From the NCBI GenBank assembly GCA_017451145.1, contig JAFSSG010000023.1:1-34598 (forward strand): a DNA stretch of 34,598 nucleotides, given 5' to 3'. Under the pieces are notes generated by a model, which was given only the letters and a program-made list of their open reading frames with translations, had not been told where the DNA came from and did no database searches. Source of the stretch: Clostridia bacterium (GTDB taxonomy: Bacteria > Bacillota_A > Clostridia > UBA1381). Shown here piece by piece: positions 24,111 to 32,159 of the stretch. Positions within the stretch are counted from its first letter, which is position 1; every line of letters begins with the position of its first letter. Position numbers and translations under genes: made by a program.

Positions 24111-25757
24111 ATGAATAAAAACTATCCCCTATACAATGTTGAACATTTTGAAACTATAAGAGATATGTTAAAAAATCAGGTATCGGAAAATAAAGATACC
24201 GCCATATATAAATACGAAGACGGGAAGGCTGTAAAAGAAGTCACCTACGGAGAATTTTATGACGAGGTGCTGTTTTTGGGGACAGCACTTACCGAAATGG
24301 GTTATGAGCATAAGCATATAGCGTGTATAGGGCATAACAGTTATAGGTGGATTTTGGTTTATATGACCGTTCTTTTATCAAATAACGTGTTTATTCCGAT
24401 AGATAAGGATTTGCCGGAGGCGGATATAATAAATGTAGCAAATCACAGCGAGGCGGACATTGTATTTTGTGACGCAAAGTATGAGGAAATGCTCAAAAAT
24501 GCGAATTTTTCAAAAAGCGTCAGGATAGTCAGCCTTGATGATGAGGAAAACGGGCTTATGAGCCTTATAAATGAGGGCAAAACCGCCTTTGAAAATGGGG
24601 ACAGACGCTACGCCGAAGCCGAGCTTAATCCCCCTACAGATATGAAAATGATACTTTACACATCCGGCACAACTGGAAATCCGAAGGGCGTTATGCTTTC
24701 GGAAAAAAATATGCTGTCTTGTGTATGTTCGGGGCTTGAAATAGCCGATGTTTCGGGCATAGCACTTTCTGTTTTGCCGTATCATCATTCCTATGAGCTT
24801 GTCGGCGGACTTTTGATGGCGGTGCACGAAGGCTCGACGGTGTGCATAAACAAGAGCCTTAAAAGCGTTACAAAAAGCCTTTTGCTGTTTAAGCCTACAT
24901 ATATGATGATAGTTCCTGCATTTGCAGAGCTGTTTTATGACAGGATCTGGACAAATATACGGAAAAAAGGCAAGGAAAAGCAGTTCAAAATCCTGCTTGG
25001 TGTAAGCAGAACGCTTCTCAAGATGGGTGTGGATAAAAGACGGCAGTTTTTCAGTGAGATCCACGCAGTTTTTGGCGGTAGAATGGAAAAGCTGATTTGC
25101 GGAGGAGCTCCGCTAAGACCGGAAATTGCTTACTTTTTTGACGATATAGGGATTTCCTTGCAGACGGGTTACGGCATAACCGAGTGTTCGCCGTTGGTTA
25201 CGGGAAACCGAGAACATTTTGACGATCCCAAAACAGTCGGAGTTACGCTCCCCTGTAATGAAGTGCGTATCGATGCACCCGATAATGACGGCATTGGTGA
25301 AATAAAGGTCAAGGGCGACAGCGTAATGATAGGATATTTCAAAGAACCGGAAAAAACGGCAGAGGTGCTGAAAGACGGCTGGTTCTATACGGGAGATTAC
25401 GGAAAATTCACCGAAAAACGCCAACTTATAATAACGGGCAGAAAGAAAAATCTTATTGTCTTAACAAACGGAAAAAATATATTCCCCGAAGAAATCGAGG
25501 AATACATCTTAGCAATTCCCGAGGTAAAGGAAACTATCGTATTTTCTAAAAAGGATGCTGACGGATACCAAAAATACCTGACTGCGAGAGTTTATGTTAA
25601 TCCCGATACGCCTCTTAGTGAGGAGGAGCTCAGAGAAAAGATTTCGGTATCTTTATCCAAGCTTCCAAAATATAAGCAGGTGCAGGAGGTAGTTTTGGAA
25701 AAAGAGGCATTTGAAAAGACAACAACGAATAAAATAAAGAGACAAAAATACATATAA
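24111..25757 (+). CDS. Long-chain fatty-acid-CoA ligase-like AMP-binding protein
   Basis: Class I adenylate-forming ligase, 548 residues, of the FadD/long-chain acyl-CoA synthetase group. Motifs are LYTSGTTGNPKGVMLSEKN, VLPYHHSYELVGG, QTGYGITECSPLVTGN, DGWFYTGDYG and GRKKNLIVLTNGKNIFPEEIE, with FEKTTTNKIKRQKYI at the end carrying the catalytic Lys region. It should activate a fatty or other carboxylic acid to its CoA ester (or load a carrier protein). It is a single-gene transcript with its own promoter and is flanked by terminators. The palindromes in its promoter and the convergent DUF1836 regulator gene suggest local control, perhaps in response to its substrate. Confidence 0.9.
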   Translation: MNKNYPLYNVEHFETIRDMLKNQVSENKDTAIYKYEDGKAVKEVTYGEFYDEVLFLGTALTEMGYEHKHIACIGHNSYRWILVYMTVLLSNNVFIPIDKDLPEADIINVANHSEADIVFCDAKYEEMLKNANFSKSVRIVSLDDEENGLMSLINEGKTAFENGDRRYAEAELNPPTDMKMILYTSGTTGNPKGVMLSEKNMLSCVCSGLEIADVSGIALSVLPYHHSYELVGGLLMAVHEGSTVCINKSLKSVTKSLLLFKPTYMMIVPAFAELFYDRIWTNIRKKGKEKQFKILLGVSRTLLKMGVDKRRQFFSEIHAVFGGRMEKLICGGAPLRPEIAYFFDDIGISLQTGYGITECSPLVTGNREHFDDPKTVGVTLPCNEVRIDAPDNDGIGEIKVKGDSVMIGYFKEPEKTAEVLKDGWFYTGDYGKFTEKRQLIITGRKKNLIVLTNGKNIFPEEIEEYILAIPEVKETIVFSKKDADGYQKYLTARVYVNPDTPLSEEELREKISVSLSKLPKYKQVQEVVLEKEAFEKTTTNKIKRQKYI

Positions 25758-25785
25758 AAAAAACCGCCACTTAAAGCGGTTTTGG
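25757..25785. terminator. Bidirectional intrinsic terminator
   Basis: 8-bp stem AAAACCGC (25760-25767) with GCGGTTTT (25776-25783), preceded by further A residues. It lies between the convergent ligase and DUF1836 genes. Confidence 0.8.
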
Positions 25786-25787
25786 AG

Positions 25788-26345
25788 TTATTTTGATTCG
25801 CTCAAATTGCAATCGGTCAGTTTTTCGGTTAAAAGCTTAAAAATGTTGGCGGCAGACGCAACCTGCAACAAAAGGTCGTTTAGTCTGTCCTGATTTTCGC
25901 CTTCGTTTTCAAAAATCGGAAGGGCGACGCTTAAAACGTTTTCGGTAACATAGCCGTAAGCCTTGCTCTGATTTTTAACAAAAGAATTATAGATATACTC
26001 TATCTGCTTAGAATCAAGCCCGACGGGTACTATTTTCTGAATTGTCGCCATATCGAGAGTTTGTTTTAAGGTGCAGACCATCAGAAGATATGCAAGATGC
26101 TCCCTTGAATACTTTTTGCGTATGGGAGCAGGAATGATGCCGAGCTTTACATAGTTATTGACCATAGACGGAGTCAGGTTTTTTTCTTCCGCAGATGTCT
26201 TAAAATACTTTGATATGATAGAAATGACTTGGTCCATATAAAGCTCAAGGTCGGGAAGCTCGTTCCACATCGGCAAGGACGGGTGTGACGCCTCGTCGGT
26301 CATTTTGGAAAAGACTTTGGCAAATTTATCCTTTTCAATATACAT
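25788..26345 (-). CDS. DUF1836 family MerR-like transcriptional regulator
   Basis: 185-residue protein of the DUF1836 family. The central part contains a winged-helix, MerR-like segment, LTPSMVNNYVKLGIIPAPIRKKYSREHLAYL (given as LTPSMVNNYVKLGIIP and KKYSREHLAYL), followed by MVCTLKQTLDMATIQKI. The rest is predicted helical. I chose the ATG at 26345, with GAGAGGTG upstream, because the longer in-frame start at 26405 lies inside the -35 box of its own promoter. It is convergent with the fatty-acyl-CoA ligase gene and divergent from the hemolysin III gene. Both its promoter and that of the ligase gene carry TACT...AGTA palindromic sequence, so it may control itself and the ligase. Confidence 0.85.
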   Translation of the reverse strand: MYIEKDKFAKVFSKMTDEASHPSLPMWNELPDLELYMDQVISIISKYFKTSAEEKNLTPSMVNNYVKLGIIPAPIRKKYSREHLAYLLMVCTLKQTLDMATIQKIVPVGLDSKQIEYIYNSFVKNQSKAYGYVTENVLSVALPIFENEGENQDRLNDLLLQVASAANIFKLLTEKLTDCNLSESK

Positions 26346-26376
26346 TTTTGAGCACCTCTCAGTAAAATATAGGTAC

Positions 26377-26405
26377 ATTATATTGCATACTAAGTAGAAT
26401 GTCAA
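26377..26405 (-). promoter_or_regulatory. sigma-A promoter of the DUF1836 regulator
   Basis: On the minus strand a perfect TTGACA (26400-26405) and perfect TATAAT (26377-26382) with a 17-base spacer. The spacer contains the palindrome TACTTAGTA (26388-26396), a possible autoregulatory operator. Confidence 0.9.
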
Positions 26406-26485
26406 TATTTACGGTAAAATCATATAAAATATTAGCTAAAATAATAATAAATACGAGATTTTGAAAGGAATTAGCGTTTATAATC

Positions 26486-27160
26486 ATGAAAAGACAGAAG
26501 CTTGATGAAAGAGAGCTTCCCGAATACACGAGGGGAGAGGAAATTTTTAATATGGTGTCGCATATAGTAGGCGGAGTGGCGGGACTTGTAGCGGTTTCAC
26601 TGTGTGTGATTTTTGCGGCGATACATAGAAATATTTACGGAGTGATTGGCAGCGGCATTTACGGTGCGACAATGATTATTCTATATACCTGTTCAAGCAT
26701 CTATCACGGACTGAGTCCCAAAAGGAAGGCAAAAAAAGTTTTCCAGATTATAGACCACTGTTCCATTTTTATACTGATTGCCGGAACATATACGCCGATA
26801 TGCCTGGTGGCACTTCGGGAATTTGACCAAAAACTCGGCTGGGGGATTTTCGGCATAGTCTGGGGCGTGGCATTTTTGGGGATAACGCTTAACGCGATCG
26901 ATTTAAGAAGATATCGGGTATTTTCCATGATATGCTATATTGCGATGGGTTGGTGCATTTTGTGTGCATATAAGGCATATTCCTTTTTGGCAGAGCGTGG
27001 CGGTATGTGGCTTTTGTTATGGGGCGGTATCGCATATACTGTGGGCGTGATTTTTTACGGGTTGCAAAAAAAGTATAAATATATGCATTCCGTATTTCAC
27101 CTGTTTGTTGTGGCGGGTAGCATTTTACAAATGCTTTATATTCTCCTATACATAGTTTAA
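26486..27160 (+). CDS. Hemolysin III / PAQR family membrane protein
   Basis: 224-residue seven-helix membrane protein (YqfA/YplQ type). The N terminus has EEIFNMVSHIVGG with the conserved His, LYTCSSIYHGL carries the Ser and His, and IDHCSIFILIAGTYTPICL the Asp-His pair; MHSVFHLFVVAGS near the C terminus carries the last two His. These match the metal-binding residues of PAQR proteins. Function in bacteria is uncertain: roles in membrane-lipid homeostasis have been proposed, and the hemolysin name is historical. TTGAAAGGAAT lies upstream of the ATG at modest distance. I see no clear promoter for it in the AT-rich gap before it. Confidence 0.92.
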   Translation: MKRQKLDERELPEYTRGEEIFNMVSHIVGGVAGLVAVSLCVIFAAIHRNIYGVIGSGIYGATMIILYTCSSIYHGLSPKRKAKKVFQIIDHCSIFILIAGTYTPICLVALREFDQKLGWGIFGIVWGVAFLGITLNAIDLRRYRVFSMICYIAMGWCILCAYKAYSFLAERGGMWLLLWGGIAYTVGVIFYGLQKKYKYMHSVFHLFVVAGSILQMLYILLYIV

Positions 27161-27164
27161 GCGG

Positions 27165-27190
27165 AAAGCAGGGCTTATGCCTTGCTTTTT
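27165..27190 (+). terminator. Intrinsic terminator after the hemolysin III gene
   Basis: 8-bp stem AGCAGGGC (27167-27174) with GCCTTGCT (27179-27186, one G-U pair), loop TTAT, followed by TTTTGCTTTT. The 27191-27327 stretch that follows is AT-rich and I recognise nothing in it. Confidence 0.8.
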
Positions 27191-27327
27191 GCTTTTGACT
27201 AAATATTGGGATATGATATTATTATGTAGTTGGTTTTTACAACATATTGCGGGTTTGTTAAAATATATAAAATAATGGGATATATATAAAATATTTTGGG
27301 AATTTTGTCAAAAAAAGATAAAAAATA

Positions 27328-27356
27328 TTGACACGTTTTTGAAATTATGTTATCAT
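27328..27356 (+). promoter_or_regulatory. sigma-A promoter of the xpt riboswitch transcript
   Basis: Perfect TTGACA (27328-27333) and TATCAT (27351-27356) with a 17-base spacer, about 25 bases upstream of the riboswitch aptamer. Confidence 0.87.
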
Positions 27357-27380
27357 AGTTTCGTAATAAAAGTTCATATA

Positions 27381-27516
27381 GTTGCCAATATAAATTCGGG
27401 AGATATGGTCCGGACGTTTCTACCGCAGTGCCGTAAAAACTGCGACTATTGGGAGACAGCACATTTTATGTGCTTGGTTGTTATTGGCGACATATCTTTT
27501 AAGATATGTTTTTTTA
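27381..27516 (+). ncRNA. Guanine-class purine riboswitch with expression platform
   Basis: Aptamer 27385-27452: P1 arms CCAATA and TATTGG; the conserved J1/2 and loop 2 as GATATGGTCCGG; J2/3 as GTTTCTACC; P3 and loop 3 as GCAGTGCCGTAAAAACTGC; and J3/1 as GACTAT. The base at the specificity position (position 74 in the B. subtilis xpt numbering) is C in GACTAT, so guanine or xanthine/hypoxanthine rather than adenine should bind. The platform holds a hairpin AGCACA/TGTGCT (27458-27474) and a terminator (27490-27516). The 5' strand GTTGCCAATA (27381-27390) can also pair with TATTGGCGAC (27482-27491), giving an alternative fold that copies the 3' P1 strand. Ligand binding is expected to turn xpt off. 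Confidence 0.95.
27490..27516 (+). terminator. Riboswitch-controlled terminator before xpt
   Basis: 8-bp stem ACATATCT (27490-27497) with AGATATGT (27502-27509), loop TTTA, followed by an uninterrupted T run to 27516. It lies a few bases before the xpt ribosome binding site. Confidence 0.85.
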
Positions 27517-27534
27517 GTTCAAGAGGTAATTACG

Positions 27535-28113
27535 ATGAAAATGCTCGAAGAAAAAATACTGAATGAGGGACAGGTTTTTGAAGGTAACGTTCTTAAAGTG
27601 AGCAGTTTCTTAAATCAGCAGATCGATATAGCGTTTTTAAAGGAAATGGGAGCGGAAATCGCAAGGCTCTATAGCGGTCAGGGCGTCAATAAAATCCTTA
27701 CCGTCGAGGCATCGGGCATAGCCATTGCGGTGTCTGTGGCATCTATAATGAATATTCCGATTGTTTTTGCAAAAAAAGGGAATGCAAAAAATCTTTCAGA
27801 TAAAACATACAGTGCCGAAGTAAAATCCTTTACAAAGGGTACGGTAAATACCATATCGGTTGACCGTGAGTATATTACCGAAAAGGACAAGCTTCTTATA
27901 ATAGATGACTTTCTGGCTGACGGAAATGCGTTAAGAGGACTTTTAAAGATAGCAAAAGATGCAAAAGCCGAGGTAATCGGTACGGCGGTTGCGATTGAAA
28001 AAGGCTTTCAGGGTGGCGGCGACGCACTCAGAAAAGAGGGAATCAGGGTAGAATCCCTTGCAATAGTAGAAGAAATGACAGACAGCGGTATAAAATTCCG
28101 TCCGCAAGATTAA
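27535..28113 (+). CDS. xpt: Xanthine phosphoribosyltransferase
   Basis: Purine salvage enzyme converting xanthine (and less well guanine) with PRPP to XMP. The 192-residue product matches B. subtilis Xpt in length. Visible are LEEKILNEGQVFEGNVLKV at the start, VEASGIAIAVSVASIMNIP, the FAKK segment, and the PRPP-binding loop LLIIDDFLADGNALRGL. I chose ATG 27535 (AAGAGGT 7 bases upstream) over the upstream in-frame ATG at 27478, because that one lies ahead of the riboswitch terminator. Control by the guanine riboswitch fits the usual arrangement. The BMP lipoprotein gene follows after 61 bases with no promoter that I can recognise. Confidence 0.96.
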   Translation: MKMLEEKILNEGQVFEGNVLKVSSFLNQQIDIAFLKEMGAEIARLYSGQGVNKILTVEASGIAIAVSVASIMNIPIVFAKKGNAKNLSDKTYSAEVKSFTKGTVNTISVDREYITEKDKLLIIDDFLADGNALRGLLKIAKDAKAEVIGTAVAIEKGFQGGGDALRKEGIRVESLAIVEEMTDSGIKFRPQD

Positions 28114-28117
28114 AGTG

Positions 28118-28136
28118 ATGTAAATTAAATTTACAT
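28118..28136. repeat. 19-bp palindrome between xpt and the BMP gene
   Basis: ATGTAAAT (28118-28125), TAA, then the exact complement ATTTACAT (28129-28136). There is no GC content or T run to make it a terminator, so it could be an operator for a purine-related regulator. A short hairpin GCCT/AGGC (28149-28159) lies between it and the ribosome binding site. Confidence 0.5.
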
Positions 28137-28174
28137 AAATAAAAATTTGCCTAAAAGGCGTGGAGGTATCATTT

Positions 28175-29389
28175 ATGAAAAAAGTAGTATCCTTATTGAT
28201 GGTGATTGCAATGGTTGCAGCATCATGTTTCGCACTTACAAGTTGCGGAAAGAAAGTTGAGCAAGAAGCAGATGCAAATCTTAAATTAGGTTTCATATTC
28301 TTGCATGATGAAAACTCAACTTATGACAAAAACTTCATGGATGCAGCAAGAGAAGTTCAAAAAGAGTTAGGTCTTTCAGACGAACAGGTTATCTTCAAGA
28401 CAAACGTTCCTGAGGGTAACGAGTGCTACGAAGCAGCAGCAGACCTTGCAGACCAAGGATGTAATATAGTATTTGCAGACAGTTTCGGTCATGAGCCTTA
28501 TATGTTGAAGGCTGCACAGGAATTCCCGGAAGTTGAGTTCTGCCATGCAACAGGAACAACAGCTCATACAGAAAATCTTCCTAATTTCCACAATGCATTC
28601 GCATCAATCTATGAGGGAAGATATCTTGCAGGTGTTGCAGCAGGTATGAAGCTTAACGAAATGATCGAAAACGGCGAATTCACAGCAGAAGAAGCTAAAA
28701 TCGGTTACATCGGCGCTTATACATATGCAGAAGTTATTTCAGGTTACACATCATTCTTCTTGGGTGCTCGTTCAGTTTGCCCAACAGCTACAATGGAAGT
28801 GCAATTCACAGGTAGCTGGTATGATGAAGCTTTAGAAAAAGAAGCAGCAACAAAGTTGATCAGCGACAATTGTAAGTTAATCAGCCAACACGCTGACTCA
28901 ATGGGTGCTCCTACAGCTTGTGAAAACGCAGGTGTTCCTAATGTTTCATATAACGGAAGCACACAGGCAGCTTGTCCTAACACATTTATCGTATCTTCAA
29001 GAATTGACTGGGCTCCTTACTACAAGTACGTAATCGATTGCTATGAAAACGGCAAGGAAATCGGTGCTGACTGGGTAGGCGGACTTGAAGAAGGTTCTGT
29101 AAAACTTACAGAAATCAACGAAGCTGTTGCAGCAAAGGGCACAAAGGAAGCTTTAGCAGCAGCAGAAGCTGATATCAAGAGCGGCAAGATCAAAGTATTC
29201 GATGCAGCTACATTCACAGTTGAAGGAAAAGCACTTGATTCTTATCTTGCAGACGTAGATACAGACGAGGCTTATACACCTGACACAGAAGTTATTATAG
29301 ATGGTTACTTCCACGAATCAGAAATGCGTTCAGCTCCTTACTTTGATATAAACATTGACGGCATTACGCTTTTGAACAAAATGTTCTAA
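28175..29389 (+). CDS. BMP-family substrate-binding lipoprotein (nucleoside/purine ABC importer)
   Basis: 404-residue extracytoplasmic lipoprotein. The signal peptide runs to residue 23 with lipobox LTSC, so Cys24 is lipidated and anchors the protein outside the membrane. The BMP/PnrA domain follows: LGFIFLHDEN, CNIVFADSFGHEP, EGRYLAGVAAGM and IGYIGAYTYAEVISGYTSF are typical. The family binds nucleosides or related purine ligands; members coupled to such permeases have also been found for other ligands. GGAGGT lies 7 bases before ATG 28175, so I do not use the ATG at 28160. Codon use is much more biased than in the neighbours (GCA/GCT, ACA, TCA; almost no ACG, TCG, GCG), pointing to high expression. 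The ATPase and two permease genes follow. Confidence 0.93.
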   Translation: MKKVVSLLMVIAMVAASCFALTSCGKKVEQEADANLKLGFIFLHDENSTYDKNFMDAAREVQKELGLSDEQVIFKTNVPEGNECYEAAADLADQGCNIVFADSFGHEPYMLKAAQEFPEVEFCHATGTTAHTENLPNFHNAFASIYEGRYLAGVAAGMKLNEMIENGEFTAEEAKIGYIGAYTYAEVISGYTSFFLGARSVCPTATMEVQFTGSWYDEALEKEAATKLISDNCKLISQHADSMGAPTACENAGVPNVSYNGSTQAACPNTFIVSSRIDWAPYYKYVIDCYENGKEIGADWVGGLEEGSVKLTEINEAVAAKGTKEALAAAEADIKSGKIKVFDAATFTVEGKALDSYLADVDTDEAYTPDTEVIIDGYFHESEMRSAPYFDINIDGITLLNKMF

Positions 29390-29404
29390 AATAACGACAA
29401 TAGG

Positions 29405-29447
29405 AAGGCGGAGTAAGAAATTCTTTCTCCGCCTTAACTTGTTTTTT
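29405..29447 (+). terminator. Strong hairpin after the BMP gene, probable partial terminator
   Basis: 9-bp stem AAGGCGGAG (29405-29413) with its complement at 29427-29435; AAG/CTT pairs extend it inside. The T run (29442-29447) is 6 bases away from the stem, so termination may be incomplete, or the hairpin may protect the 3' end of an abundant BMP mRNA. Either would give more binding protein than transporter. Confidence 0.7.
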
Positions 29448-29459
29448 ATTTTAAAAAAG

Positions 29460-29477
29460 TACATATCAAAATATGTA
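29460..29477. repeat. Short palindrome upstream of the ABC ATPase gene
   Basis: TACATAT (29460-29466), CAAA, ATATGTA (29471-29477). It lies 39 bases before the GTG start. It could be a weak hairpin or an operator; no promoter pair is convincing here. Confidence 0.35.
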
Positions 29478-29515
29478 TTCTTTCAAGACAAAAAATAAAA
29501 TCAGGGGGAATAGCA

Positions 29516-31066
29516 GTGAATCAAACACCGGCAATAGAACTTAAAAACATAACAAAATGCTTTGGCAGTATAGTTGCAAATCACGATGTTTCAATGACGA
29601 TAAACCGCGGGGAAATACTGTCCGTTTTGGGCGAGAACGGTAGCGGAAAAACCACTCTTATGAATATGATAGCGGGTATATACTTTCCCGATAACGGCGA
29701 GATTTTCATTGACGGAGAGGAAGTCGTAATCCGTTCGCCAAAAGACGCTTTTGACCATAAAATCGGTATGATTCATCAGCATTTTAAGCTTGTGGATATC
29801 TTTTCGGCAGCGGAAAATATAGTTTTGGGACTTACCGATAGCGAGAAGTTCGATATAAAGGCTTATGAAAAGGAAATCCGTAAAATAAGCGAAACGTACG
29901 GTTTTGATATAGACCCCGCAAAAAAAATATATGAGATGTCGGTTTCGGAAAAACAGACGGTTGAAATAATAAAGGTACTGTTCAGAGGAGCAGATATTCT
30001 GATTCTGGACGAGCCGACGGCTGTTTTAACACCGCAGGAAACAACAAAGCTCTTTACCGTTCTCCGTAAAATGCGTGACAGCGGAAAAACAATAATAATC
30101 ATAACCCATAAGCTTCATGAAGTGCTTTCACTCTCGGACAGGGTTGCGGTTTTGCGAAAGGGTGAATATGTCGGCACTGTAAAAACTGCCGAAACAGACG
30201 AATCCAAGCTTACCGAAATGATGGTCGGCAAAAAGGTCAGCTTGAATATCGAAAGAGACAAGATGGAAAATATAGCGGACAGGCTTTTGGTAGAGAACAT
30301 CAGCTGTCAGAACCGTGACGGAATAAAGCTTTTGGATAACGTGTCCTTTACGGCAAAATCGGGCGAAATTTTAGGTATTGCCGGTATTGCGGGTAGCGGA
30401 CAGAGGGAGCTTTTGGAAGCGATAGCAGGACTTCAACACTTAAACGGCGGAAAAATAACATATATAAATCCAAAAACGGGCGAACAGGAAAATCTGCGTG
30501 ATAAGACACCGCGTGAAATCAGGGAAATGGGCGTAAGACTCGCATTTGTGCCTGAGGACAGACTCGGTATGGGACTTGTCGGCAGTATGGATATTGTTGA
30601 TAATATAATGCTCAGGAGTTACAGAAAAGGTAAATCCGTATTTTTGGAAAGAAAAGCACCAAAAGACCTTGCCGATGAAATCGTGGAACGGCTTGAGGTT
30701 GTAACGCCGAATGTCAGCACTCCTGTAAGGCGTTTGTCTGGCGGAAATGTGCAAAAAGTTCTTGTAGGGCGTGAAATTGCGTCATCGCCGACGGTGCTTA
30801 TGGCAGCATATCCCGTAAGAGGACTTGATATAAACTCCTCATATGTTATATATAACCTGCTGAATGAGCAAAAGCGAAAGGGTGCAGCGGTTATATTTGT
30901 CGGCGAGGACTTAGATGTACTTTTGGAGCTTTGCGACAGAATTGTTGTTATAGGCGGCGGAAAGATTGCAGGAACGGTAGATGCAAGGACTGCAACCAAG
31001 GAAGAAATAGGATATATGATGACAAAATCGTCATTTGCTGAAAGCGAGGGTGGAAAAGATGAGTAA
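29516..31066 (+). CDS. BMP-associated nucleoside/purine ABC importer ATPase (double NBD)
   Basis: 516-residue ATPase with two fused nucleotide-binding domains, as in the YufO/NupO and RbsA groups. NBD1 has Walker A GENGSGKTTL, signature MSVSEKQTVEI, Walker B ILILDEP and TAVLTPQE. NBD2 has the degenerate Walker A GIAGSGQREL, signature LSGGNVQKVLVGRE and MAAYPVRGLD in place of a regular Walker B, so it is probably a low-activity site; this asymmetry is normal in the group. It powers uptake with the two permeases that follow. The start is GTG 29516 behind AGGGGGA. Its 3' end overlaps the first permease gene by 8 bases. Confidence 0.94.
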   Translation: MNQTPAIELKNITKCFGSIVANHDVSMTINRGEILSVLGENGSGKTTLMNMIAGIYFPDNGEIFIDGEEVVIRSPKDAFDHKIGMIHQHFKLVDIFSAAENIVLGLTDSEKFDIKAYEKEIRKISETYGFDIDPAKKIYEMSVSEKQTVEIIKVLFRGADILILDEPTAVLTPQETTKLFTVLRKMRDSGKTIIIITHKLHEVLSLSDRVAVLRKGEYVGTVKTAETDESKLTEMMVGKKVSLNIERDKMENIADRLLVENISCQNRDGIKLLDNVSFTAKSGEILGIAGIAGSGQRELLEAIAGLQHLNGGKITYINPKTGEQENLRDKTPREIREMGVRLAFVPEDRLGMGLVGSMDIVDNIMLRSYRKGKSVFLERKAPKDLADEIVERLEVVTPNVSTPVRRLSGGNVQKVLVGREIASSPTVLMAAYPVRGLDINSSYVIYNLLNEQKRKGAAVIFVGEDLDVLLELCDRIVVIGGGKIAGTVDARTATKEEIGYMMTKSSFAESEGGKDE

Positions 31067-32159
31067 ACATACAAAAAAAGTAAGAGAACCGCTTTTTCAC
31101 ATCGCAAAACGCGGTGCATTGGTATGGTGGAAGGCTTGGGCAATAAGACTTGGTGCAATTTTAGTGGCACTTGTTGTTTGCGGACTTGTAACCTTGTCTT
31201 TGACAGGTCTTAATCCGTTAAAGGTCTATGAAACCATGTATATGGGAGCTTTGGGAACAAGCAGACTGAGATGGAGCCTTTGGCAAGAGGTTGCAATGCT
31301 TTTGTGCATATCGGTAGCCGTAACTCCCGCATTTAAGATGCGATTTTGGAACATAGGTGCAGAAGGACAAGTGCTGATGGGCGGTCTTGCTGCGGCGATG
31401 TGCATAATTTTATGGGGTGGCAAAATCCCCGACGGACTGCTTATCCCGATTATGATAGTCACAAGTATTGTAACGGGTGCATTGTGGGCATATATTCCGG
31501 CTCTGTTTAAGGCAGGTTGGAACACAAACGAAACGCTGTTTACCCTTATGATGAACTATATCGCAACCCAGCTTGTTGCATATTTCACACTTGAATGGTC
31601 AATGCCAAAAGGTTCGGGAACGCCGAGAGTTTTGTCCTACGGACAGCTTCCCGTAATCGGCGGAAAAGCATATCTTTTGAACATTTTGGTAGTTGCGGTT
31701 ATTACGGTGTTTATGTTCATATACTTAAAGTACAGTAAACACGGTTATGAAATTTCGGTAGTCGGCGGAAGTGAAAATACCGCACGTTATATCGGAATAA
31801 ACGTCAAAAGGGTAATAAAAAGGACAATGATCCTTTCGGGAGCACTTTGCGGTGTCGCAGGATTATTGCTCGTAGCAGGAACAGACCACTCCTTAAAGAG
31901 CGATACGGCGGGAGGACGCGGATTTACGGCGATCATGGTTTCGTGGCTTGCAAAGTTCAATCCGATATTTATGGTTTTGACGTCGTTTTTAATCGTATTT
32001 TTGGAAAAGGGTGCGTCAAAAATTTCTGAACGTTTCAGACTTAACGATTCCTTTTCCGATATAATTACGGGGATTATAATTTTCTTCATAATAGGCAGTG
32101 AATTTTTCATAAACTATAAAATAAAATTAAACAGTAAGACAGAGGAGGAATTAAGATGA
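31059..32159 (+). CDS. ABC importer permease, BMP/nucleoside type (first subunit)
   Basis: 366-residue permease of the BPD_transp_2 family (YufP/NupP-like). After a basic N terminus (KHTKKVREPLFHIAKRG) come about eight to ten hydrophobic helices. MRFWNIGAEGQVLMGGLAA is the family signature, and SGALCGVAGLLLVAG a second conserved block. ATG 31059 lies behind GAGGGTGG and overlaps the ATPase gene, ATGAGTAA, so translation is coupled. It forms the translocation pore with the next gene product. Confidence 0.94.
   Translation: MSKHTKKVREPLFHIAKRGALVWWKAWAIRLGAILVALVVCGLVTLSLTGLNPLKVYETMYMGALGTSRLRWSLWQEVAMLLCISVAVTPAFKMRFWNIGAEGQVLMGGLAAAMCIILWGGKIPDGLLIPIMIVTSIVTGALWAYIPALFKAGWNTNETLFTLMMNYIATQLVAYFTLEWSMPKGSGTPRVLSYGQLPVIGGKAYLLNILVVAVITVFMFIYLKYSKHGYEISVVGGSENTARYIGINVKRVIKRTMILSGALCGVAGLLLVAGTDHSLKSDTAGGRGFTAIMVSWLAKFNPIFMVLTSFLIVFLEKGASKISERFRLNDSFSDIITGIIIFFIIGSEFFINYKIKLNSKTEEELR

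Noticed and set aside
26346..26405. 20-residue N-terminal extension of the DUF1836 protein
   Set aside because: The upstream ATG at 26405 falls in the -35 box of the gene's own near-perfect promoter, so it would not be transcribed.
30350..30400. Degenerate second Walker A and B in the double-NBD ATPase
   Set aside because: This asymmetry is usual for YufO/RbsA-type ATPases.
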